From positions 1-53,858 of the forward strand of contig JAFSEA010000056.1 in NCBI GenBank assembly GCA_017435965.1: a DNA stretch of 53,858 nucleotides, read 5' to 3'. Positions 47,837 to 53,858 of this stretch are shown one piece after another (the first letter of the stretch is position 1; each line of letters opens with the position of its first letter). The translations under genes and the position numbers were made by a program. The DNA is from Oscillospiraceae bacterium. Lineage in GTDB: Bacteria > Bacillota > Clostridia > Oscillospirales > JAAYXM01. Below the pieces are notes generated by a model. It made no database searches and was not told the origin of the DNA. It saw only the letters and a program-made list of their open reading frames with translations.

Positions 47837-48616
47837 TTAAATATTTAAAAGTTTTCTCGCGTTCAGCGAAAATATCTTTTCCTTTTCGCTGTCCGACAAA
47901 AGGGGATCGAGGAGAACGCTTCCGATAAATGTAGCCGGACTGCAGGTGGGAAAATCCGAGCCGAAGAGTATTCTGTCTTCTCCTACCTCATCAATTGCAC
48001 GGCGAAGCATACCGTAGCGGTGAGGACCAAGCCCCGAAATATCGAGATAATAATTTTCAAACTTCTTCATACGCTCAATATGGCGGATAAAATCGGGATA
48101 TTCTCCGGGATGAGCACCCACTACGATAACATCACGGTGGCTAAGAAGCATTTCATCCATAGCATCGTCATAGCTTTCCATACTGTGGAGACTTACGATC
48201 ATATTGTGTTTTGCAAGCTCACGGAGGATAGCCGAAAATTCTTCGGAAGAATAGTCCTCCCATCCGTCAAGGTATGGGACAAGCTCGCCGCAGAGCTTCA
48301 CTCCGTGGCTTGACATACGACGGATTTCGGAAATTGATTCCTCGACACACCCGGGATGGACGTGAAAGCCGGGGATATAGAAAGCTCCGTAAAGCTCTGC
48401 AAGGCTCAGAGCTTCATCGTTGTTTTTCCGTATGTCCTCAAAGCTTTCCTTTTTTGAAAGGGAGATTACCGAGCCGCAGATTTTAAAAACTCCGAGAGAT
48501 TTGAAAATCTCCTTTGTGTTATCACAGCTCATATTGCAAAAGCTTTTGTGAGCCGCGATATTTGTTCTTTCATCAAGAAAGGGATGGGTGTGGAAATCTA
48601 TAATCTCAAAGGTCAT
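47837..48616 (-). CDS. Amidohydrolase-family metal-dependent hydrolase
   Basis: This 259-residue protein matches the amidohydrolase-2 (ACMSD/LigW-type) TIM-barrel family: FHTHP (H9 and H11) at the N-terminus, SLHSMES and GAHPG with further metal or active-site His, and GSDFP with the conserved Asp near the C-terminus. Members hydrolyse, decarboxylate or open lactones; some act on sugar lactones, which would fit an operon with an oxidoreductase. The ATG at 48616 has GGAGGG eight bases upstream and overlaps the end of the AraC gene by 11 nt, so the two are probably translationally coupled. There is no signal peptide. Confidence 0.83.
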   Translation of the reverse strand: MTFEIIDFHTHPFLDERTNIAAHKSFCNMSCDNTKEIFKSLGVFKICGSVISLSKKESFEDIRKNNDEALSLAELYGAFYIPGFHVHPGCVEESISEIRRMSSHGVKLCGELVPYLDGWEDYSSEEFSAILRELAKHNMIVSLHSMESYDDAMDEMLLSHRDVIVVGAHPGEYPDFIRHIERMKKFENYYLDISGLGPHRYGMLRRAIDEVGEDRILFGSDFPTCSPATFIGSVLLDPLLSDSEKEKIFSLNARKLLNI

Positions 48617-49484
48617 TGAAATTTCCCTCCGTGTGTTTGGAGTTTCGTCTGTCGGTGGACTGTTTTCTGTATTCCTTCACCGTCATACCATACTTTTCCT
48701 TAAAATGCCTTGTGAAGTTTCTTTCGTCTCCGAAGCCCACCATATCCACAAGCTCACGGACGGAGAAGTTCCGTTCATTCAGAAGGATTGCGGCGTGGGT
48801 GATTCTCACGTCTATAAGATATTTCACAAGGGTTGTTCCCGTTTTTGTCTTGAATATGCGTGTAAGCTGTGCGTGGCTTATGTGAAGAAGCTGCGGCAAA
48901 GCGTTTACGGTGAAATCAATATTTGAATAGTTGAGCTCTATGAGCTCTTTTGCATTTGCAACTATGTCAATTTCGATATCGGAAAGGGAACGGGTTGCAG
49001 AAGAGGACAAGTTCATAACGAGTATCTGCATAAAGGTTGAAAGAGTCATATAGTATCGTGCGGAGTTTGGCACATCGGCGGTAAAAAGCTCTGTGAGAAG
49101 ATGTGTTACTGTCTGTGGTGATTTTGCCTGACGGACGGGATTTTCTCTTGAAAAGCCCATCATCTTTGCCATATCACGGGCAGAATCGTGATTTATCGAG
49201 AACCAGAAATAGCACCACGGGTCGGACTTGCTGGGGTAATACATATGTGTTTCGTTAGGGGGCAGAAAGAATAGGTCTCCTGCATTGAGCTGATAGGTGT
49301 TTCCGTTAAAGACAAGCGTTCCGCGCCCTTCGCAGACATAATGAAGCATGTATGTGGGCTGGACACAGAGAAATTTCATACGATCAGTCTTCTTGCGGAA
49401 ATCGTGAAAGCCTATCTGTATGAAATTAAGAGGACCACGCTCATCCTTGGCAAAGGAAAAAACTGTGTCTTTTGAAAGTGCCAT
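48606..49484 (-). CDS. AraC-family transcriptional regulator (set 4)
   Basis: The 292-residue regulator has an N-terminal cupin-like region (LHYVCEGRGTL, LNAGDLFFLPPNETH) and a C-terminal AraC domain (VNALPQLLHISHAQLTRIFK and VRELVDMVGFGDERNFTRHFKE). It is a paralogue of the regulator at 17600. Unlike the other three AraC genes it is not divergent from its targets but sits inside an operon, 38 nt after the oxidoreductase gene and overlapping the amidohydrolase gene. The ATG at 49484 has AAGGAG ten bases upstream; the frame is open ten codons further. It may control its own operon and the divergent plus-strand genes at 50854 onward. Confidence 0.87.
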   Translation of the reverse strand: MALSKDTVFSFAKDERGPLNFIQIGFHDFRKKTDRMKFLCVQPTYMLHYVCEGRGTLVFNGNTYQLNAGDLFFLPPNETHMYYPSKSDPWCYFWFSINHDSARDMAKMMGFSRENPVRQAKSPQTVTHLLTELFTADVPNSARYYMTLSTFMQILVMNLSSSATRSLSDIEIDIVANAKELIELNYSNIDFTVNALPQLLHISHAQLTRIFKTKTGTTLVKYLIDVRITHAAILLNERNFSVRELVDMVGFGDERNFTRHFKEKYGMTVKEYRKQSTDRRNSKHTEGNFNDL

Positions 49485-49522
49485 ATATATCACACTCCTT
49501 AAATATAAGTGCAAAAACGGCT

Positions 49523-50629
49523 TTAAAAATCTTCGGGGTCGGGGATTTCCATAAGAGCACCGCCGTTTTTGGAGGAAATATCAGCTATTATTCCCGGAAT
49601 TGCCATGCGTATGCCGAGATCAACATCGATAAGCGGCTCTGTATCGTTTAAGATACAGTCGGCAAAGGCGAGCACCATCTTTTTATCTGCTCCGCCGTGA
49701 CCTTCACTACCCACCGACTTTTCTTCCGGATACTGAAGGGTTACGGGAACATCGATTTTTGCCTCAAGAGTGCCGGGAATATCGGAAAATCTTGCGAAAT
49801 AGTGAGCCTCTTCAAGAGGCTTTGTCTTATCTGTTTCAACGGTTCCCCGAGTGCCTATAATTTCAAAATTGTGGTCAAAGCCAACATATGCACCAAAGCA
49901 GGTGAGGATTCTTATGACTGCGCCCTTGGCGGTTTTGAAGATTGCGACTCCGTTCTGAAGCTCAGGGTCTTTAAATGGGCTGTATGCGATGGTGGGAGTC
50001 ATACAGGAAACGCTCACGCATCTGTCGTTCAGTATGTAGAGAAGCGGACCTAAATCGTGGGTGAGATATTTGATTGCGGGATTAAAGGAACGCCAATGGT
50101 TTTTGTCGGGGGTCATTCCCTCAAACTCCTTGAAGTCTTTTGAATGAATGTATTCGGCCTCGGCATAGATTGCCTCACCGAGCTTCCCGTTTTCGTAAAT
50201 CTTTTTCCAGGAATCAATAAATGCCCACCAGCAGCAATTCTCACCTGCCATATACTTAAGCTCCGGATGCGCCTTGACGGTTGCACGGAGCTCTTTTGCT
50301 TCTTCAACGGAGTTTACCGGCGGAATTTCGCTGAGCACGTGCTTTCCTGCCGCCATTGCCTTTTTGACAAAGGGAACGTGACATATTGCATCGGTTGCAA
50401 TATAGACAGCATCAATGTCGGATTTCAAAAACTCGTCGAAATCCGAGAAGGAAAGAAGATCCGAAACCTTCATTTCGTCCCGGAATGTTTTTTCGGCTTC
50501 TTTAAGCTTCTCCGGATTTTTGTCACAGATTGCACGAAGCTGTACTTTTTTCTCGCCTATTATTGTTTTTACCACATATGCGCCTCTTCCGAGACCCACA
50601 ACACCGAGTTTGATAAAATCCTTTTTCAT
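49523..50629 (-). CDS. Gfo/Idh/MocA-family oxidoreductase
   Basis: The 368-residue protein has the nucleotide-binding start GVVGLGRGAYVV and a C-terminal domain with the catalytic-region segments AGENCCWW, KYLTHDLGPLLYIL and GTRGTVE. The usual EKP motif is SEIPP here, so the conserved catalytic Lys of ordinary dehydrogenases is absent. The HDLGPL segment recalls the THELGPI of the GH109-like pair, so it may belong to the wider group with non-classical chemistry. GAGGAG lies eight bases before the ATG. It is the first gene of a three-gene minus-strand operon with an AraC regulator and an amidohydrolase. Confidence 0.82.
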   Translation of the reverse strand: MKKDFIKLGVVGLGRGAYVVKTIIGEKKVQLRAICDKNPEKLKEAEKTFRDEMKVSDLLSFSDFDEFLKSDIDAVYIATDAICHVPFVKKAMAAGKHVLSEIPPVNSVEEAKELRATVKAHPELKYMAGENCCWWAFIDSWKKIYENGKLGEAIYAEAEYIHSKDFKEFEGMTPDKNHWRSFNPAIKYLTHDLGPLLYILNDRCVSVSCMTPTIAYSPFKDPELQNGVAIFKTAKGAVIRILTCFGAYVGFDHNFEIIGTRGTVETDKTKPLEEAHYFARFSDIPGTLEAKIDVPVTLQYPEEKSVGSEGHGGADKKMVLAFADCILNDTEPLIDVDLGIRMAIPGIIADISSKNGGALMEIPDPEDF

Positions 50630-50853
50630 CGGTTATTCTCCTCACTTTTTGTGTCTGAATCTTATGTATATAAAATACCAAAAAAAGGACAAAAACACAA
50701 GTTGAAAAAGAAAAAGCCGTAAACTATGCAATAAAAAGTCGGTTTTTTCTTTTGAATGAGTGATATACTTTAATTGTATAATCGCCGAAGGTGGCGACTG
50801 CTTTAAAAAGGAGAAAAAAGCAAAGAAAGATTCAACAGGGAAAGGGAATTTTT
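50630..50853. promoter_or_regulatory. Divergent promoter region between two oxidoreductase genes
   Basis: Plus strand: TATAAT (50777-50782) with TTGAAT (50752-50757) at a long 19-nt spacing. Minus strand: TTGTGT (50695-50700) and TATTTT (50672-50677) at 17 nt. Both pairs are imperfect. AAAAAGGAG near 50806 has no start codon at a suitable distance, so it is not used as a ribosome site by the gene at 50854. Confidence 0.35.
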
Positions 50854-52077
50854 ATGGATACAATTCGTTTTGTTGTTTGCGGAGCAGGACAGCGTGGTGA
50901 GCTTCTCACGGAACAGGTGCTCTCAAAGCTTCCGGGAGTTAAGGTTGTTGCCGTGAGCGACCCTTATGTTGACAAGGCAGAGAAGGTCTGCAGGATGCTT
51001 TCGGAAAAAGGCTGTGATTCCGCAAAGGTTTATAGCGATTATAAAGAGATGTTTTCCAAAGAAAAGCCCGATGCGGTCTTTGTTGCAACAAGCTGGAGTG
51101 CCCATGTTGAGATTGCACTTTGTGCCATGGAAGCCGGGATAGCCGTTGCAATGGAAGTCGGCGGTGCTTACAGCGAAGAGGAGTGCAGACAGCTTATAGA
51201 AACATATGAGCGAACAAAAACCCCCTTTATGTTTATGGAAAACTGTTGTTTCAATAAGGATGAGCTTCTTGCAACGGCACTTGTCAGAAAAGGCGAGTTC
51301 GGAAAGGTTGTATATTGCCACGGCGCATATTCTCACGACCTTCGTGAGGAGATAGGCTATGGCAACATAAGAAGACTTTACCGTCTTAATGAGTATACAA
51401 CAAGGAACCGAGATAACTACCCCACCCACGACCTTGGCCCCATTGCAAAGATACTGGGCATCAACCGCGGAAATCGTATGCTTTCCCTTTCTTCCCGTGC
51501 TTCGGGCTCTTTCGGACTTCCCGAATACATAAATAACAATGAAGAGCTTTCGGAGCTTCACGGAAGAGTTTTCAAGCAGGGCGATGTTGTTGAAACTCTC
51601 ATTACCTGCGAAAACGGTGAGCTTATAAGCCTTAAGCTCAATACCACGCTTCCCACCTTCTATTCCCGTGAATTCACCGTTCAGGGAACACGCGGAATGT
51701 ATAAAGCGGAGACCAATACCGTGGTTGTTGACGGTATGGAGGACTTCAGCCACGATAAATCCCTTCTTGCAAACGGAAACCTCATAAACAATGCAAAAAG
51801 CTATGAGGAATATCTCCCCGAGATATGGAAGAAGGTAACTCCGGAGATTATAGAGGCAGGTCACGGCGGCTGTGATGTGTTTGAATTTGAGGCATTCTGC
51901 GATGCTCTCCGAAAAGGTGAGGAAATGCCGATAGATGTGTATGATGCGGCGGCCTGGATGTCGATTTCTTACCTCAGCGAAAAATCAATCGCACTCGGCG
52001 GTGCATCGGTTGAGATACCCGATTTCACAAACGGAGCGTATAAAACCCGTCCTCCGCAGGATGTTGTGGAATTTTAA
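50854..52077 (+). CDS. Gfo/Idh/MocA oxidoreductase, GH109-like
   Basis: This 407-residue protein is a close paralogue of the one at 16205-17410, alike over its whole length, with FVVCGAGQRG, ENCCFNKDELL, NYPTHDLGPIAKIL, INRGNRM and YDAAAWMSI. The GH109-like reading (NAD-assisted hydrolysis of an alpha-linked N-acetylgalactosamine or related sugar) applies equally; a dehydrogenase role is the alternative. AAAGGG lies seven bases before the ATG at 50854; the frame is open 21 codons further, but alignment with the paralogue supports this start. It is followed after 38 nt by a giant-type secreted protein gene. In set 1 a GH109-like gene also leads the operon of a giant lyase, so the order is conserved. 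Confidence 0.83.
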   Translation: MDTIRFVVCGAGQRGELLTEQVLSKLPGVKVVAVSDPYVDKAEKVCRMLSEKGCDSAKVYSDYKEMFSKEKPDAVFVATSWSAHVEIALCAMEAGIAVAMEVGGAYSEEECRQLIETYERTKTPFMFMENCCFNKDELLATALVRKGEFGKVVYCHGAYSHDLREEIGYGNIRRLYRLNEYTTRNRDNYPTHDLGPIAKILGINRGNRMLSLSSRASGSFGLPEYINNNEELSELHGRVFKQGDVVETLITCENGELISLKLNTTLPTFYSREFTVQGTRGMYKAETNTVVVDGMEDFSHDKSLLANGNLINNAKSYEEYLPEIWKKVTPEIIEAGHGGCDVFEFEAFCDALRKGEEMPIDVYDAAAWMSISYLSEKSIALGGASVEIPDFTNGAYKTRPPQDVVEF

Positions 52078-52115
52078 GGACGGTTTAATATAAAAAATAC
52101 AAGGAGGAAAAGAAA

Positions 52116-53858
52116 ATGAAAAGATTTTTATCTGTTATTCTCGCACTCACAATGGTTATCGCAATGATTCCTGCAGTATTTGCGGAAGGAGAGGCGGAAA
52201 CAACAAGCCGTACCTATACGTTTTCGGCAAATGAAACAGGTGCAACGGCAGGCGGCGCGGTTACGGCAGTCAATAGCTTTGACTACAAGAGTAAAGGCAA
52301 CGGCTGGCTATATGTTGATATAGATGATGATGCAAAGGCTGTAGCCGATAGCGGAAATCCGCGCGTATATGCACTTCAGGGAAACTATCTGCGTATAACA
52401 TCTCATCGCACCAACTCTAATGGCTATATTGAATTACCGAATGGAATACGAATTGCTCTTGCCATTGAAAAACCGTCAACGACCCCCGGATTTTATAAGG
52501 CTACGGTAGCTACCGGAGATTATACCGCATCACACAACGTCCAGTTTTATATGGGTAAATGGGACAATGTTCAGAATCCTGTAGAGACCTATATGACAGA
52601 TGCAGCAAAATTCAACAGCGAAATAAAATTAGCTGCGGCAAGCTCCGCAACTCTTGATGGTATCATATACAATGACGGCACAAATGATTTTGTATTTGTT
52701 ACCGATACAAAAGGACTTTGTACATTCGATCTCAAAAGCTTGACTTTGGACAAATTAGCATCTCCTGTTGTCGAGCTTTCTATCGACAAGACAACTCTCG
52801 GAGTCGGTGAGGAAGCTACCGCATCTGTCAATGTAACAAGCGAAGAGGTCACACAGAAGCTTCTCAATGAGTATGTCACATACGAAAGCAGCAGCGAGTC
52901 AGTAGCAAAGGTTTCCGAAAACGGTGAGATTACCGCTGTGGGAAAAGGAACTGCAACAATCACCGCAACGGTCGGTGATGAGTCTTACACAAAGACCATA
53001 ACTGTTGCCGAGCTTTCGGGAATTAAGATTGAATATGATACTTATGCAGGAACTAATTCGGGCTTTGCTTCCGCAAAAGAAATTAACTACACACGCAATA
53101 ACGGAAGAATAGAATATTACACTACCACAAGCACAGACGATTACCCCTACTCATGGGATCAGACTGCAAAGAATCAGATGGGAGAGGGAACATACAGATT
53201 TATCGCCGCCTTCAAACTTGCAGCAGGAAGCGACGAATATACTGCATATAAAATAAGAATCCCTGTGGCAGGTGATTACATAACCTCTCTTTATTATCTC
53301 GCCTGTGCAAATGCTGATGCGGCAAGAAGCGGAAGTCTTTATATTCTTCCGGGAAACACAGCGGATATTGCAGATGCACTTGCAAATGCAACACCGGTAC
53401 TTTCCGATGTAAACTTCTATTCTGAAACAAATGAGTTCAAAACCACCGAAGAGGTTATTTTCTCGACAGAGAATGCCGGTGAGTATCCTATGGTATGGAA
53501 AAATACAGGAGATACAGGAACAAGAATAACCCCTGTAAGACTCACTCTCAACGGCGGAGACGGAAAAGCTCCCATTTGGGCAAGTATGTCTCTTGAAAAT
53601 TCCGAGCTTGAAGTTTCGGGAACAACAACTCTTACCTCAACTGTATATGCATCCGACGGAAAGGCGGCAACAGATGCATCTTCCGTCACATATGAAAGCA
53701 CAAACAAAGCTGTTGCAACAGTTTCCGGCACAACAGTTACCGCAACGGGTGCAGGTGTTGCAAAAATTCAGGCAAAATCGGGAGATTATGTTCTCGGAGA
53801 AGCAGATGTCACGGTAAAAGCACCGATAGTTCTTCCTGAGGAGGAAGAAATAACAGAT
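52116..53858 (+). CDS. Secreted Ig-like multidomain protein, cut by the window end
   Basis: An ATG with AAGGAGG eight bases upstream opens a frame of 581 codons with no stop before the right edge. It has a signal peptide (MKRFLSVILAL..., cut after VFA at about 23), a first module to about residue 220, an Ig-like BIG2 repeat (about 225-305, with YESSSESVAKVSENGEITAV), a second module starting IKIEYDTYAG (to about 490, with YKIRIPVAGDY and a SLYILPGNTADIADALANA segment) and a further Ig-like repeat at the edge. The design matches the N-terminal parts of the three giant lyases, so a heparinase II/III-type domain and SLH repeats may follow outside the window. This is inference, since it could also be a small secreted partner. 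Confidence 0.85.
   Translation, partial: MKRFLSVILALTMVIAMIPAVFAEGEAETTSRTYTFSANETGATAGGAVTAVNSFDYKSKGNGWLYVDIDDDAKAVADSGNPRVYALQGNYLRITSHRTNSNGYIELPNGIRIALAIEKPSTTPGFYKATVATGDYTASHNVQFYMGKWDNVQNPVETYMTDAAKFNSEIKLAAASSATLDGIIYNDGTNDFVFVTDTKGLCTFDLKSLTLDKLASPVVELSIDKTTLGVGEEATASVNVTSEEVTQKLLNEYVTYESSSESVAKVSENGEITAVGKGTATITATVGDESYTKTITVAELSGIKIEYDTYAGTNSGFASAKEINYTRNNGRIEYYTTTSTDDYPYSWDQTAKNQMGEGTYRFIAAFKLAAGSDEYTAYKIRIPVAGDYITSLYYLACANADAARSGSLYILPGNTADIADALANATPVLSDVNFYSETNEFKTTEEVIFSTENAGEYPMVWKNTGDTGTRITPVRLTLNGGDGKAPIWASMSLENSELEVSGTTTLTSTVYASDGKAATDASSVTYESTNKAVATVSGTTVTATGAGVAKIQAKSGDYVLGEADVTVKAPIVLPEEEEITD

Noticed and set aside
50923..51864. A 313-codon minus-strand frame
   Set aside because: It is fully antisense to the GH109-like gene at 50854, which has a clear paralogue at 16205.
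1..53858. Insertion sequence, integrase or phage gene that would mark the island as mobile
   Set aside because: None was seen. The stem-loops near 1-232 resemble dispersed repeats, but no transposase or att-like direct repeats accompany them.

Overview
The window looks like chromosomal DNA of an anaerobic Gram-positive bacterium of the Clostridia (Bacillota), probably uncultured and from a gut or other polysaccharide-rich habitat. The reasons are AGGAGG-type ribosome binding sites, lipobox solute-binding proteins, S-layer homology (SLH) domains for wall attachment, AraC-type regulators and no SusC/D-like genes. A rank below class cannot be read from the sequence. No rRNA, tRNA, CRISPR array, transposase or phage gene was seen.

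Almost the whole window is one polysaccharide-degradation island made of four AraC-controlled gene sets. Set 1 (minus strand, 17410 to 2595, with a divergent AraC gene at 17600) encodes a GH109-like oxidoreductase, an SLH protein with an NlpC/P60-like region, a small secreted multidomain protein, a 2342-residue heparinase II/III-type SLH protein, a neutral-ceramidase-like hydrolase and a solute-binding lipoprotein. Set 2 (minus strand, 30094 to 18584, AraC gene at 30291) encodes a 2914-residue heparinase/SLH protein, a glycosidase-like protein and an M55 peptidase. Set 3 (minus strand, 46521 to 31392, AraC gene at 46620) encodes a GH29 fucosidase, a small secreted protein, a 2711-residue heparinase/SLH protein, a Gfo/Idh/MocA oxidoreductase, a second solute-binding lipoprotein and a second M55 peptidase. 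Set 4 (47837 to the right edge) has an oxidoreductase, an AraC gene and an amidohydrolase on the minus strand, and on the plus strand a second GH109-like oxidoreductase followed by a large secreted protein cut by the window end.

The working model is inferred. Giant proteins are exported, held in the wall by three C-terminal SLH domains, bind polysaccharide through N-terminal beta-sandwich and Ig-like modules and cleave uronate-containing chains with a heparinase II/III-type domain. Fucosidase, GH109-like enzymes and other hydrolases trim the products. Lipoproteins capture oligosaccharides, but their permeases are not in this window. AraC proteins sense the products. The substrate is unknown; a fucosylated, uronate-containing and possibly amino-sugar-containing glycan would fit the enzymes.

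The left edge (1 to 2500) is different: a stem-loop-rich non-coding stretch, a GDPD-family gene and a MATE transporter gene broken by two or three single-base shifts. The most unusual features are the three giant lyases with a four-cysteine insert, the module types shared between each small secreted protein and the giant beside it, a 19-nt motif abutting unrelated terminator hairpins, and almost fully overlapping divergent promoters at 46552-46588.
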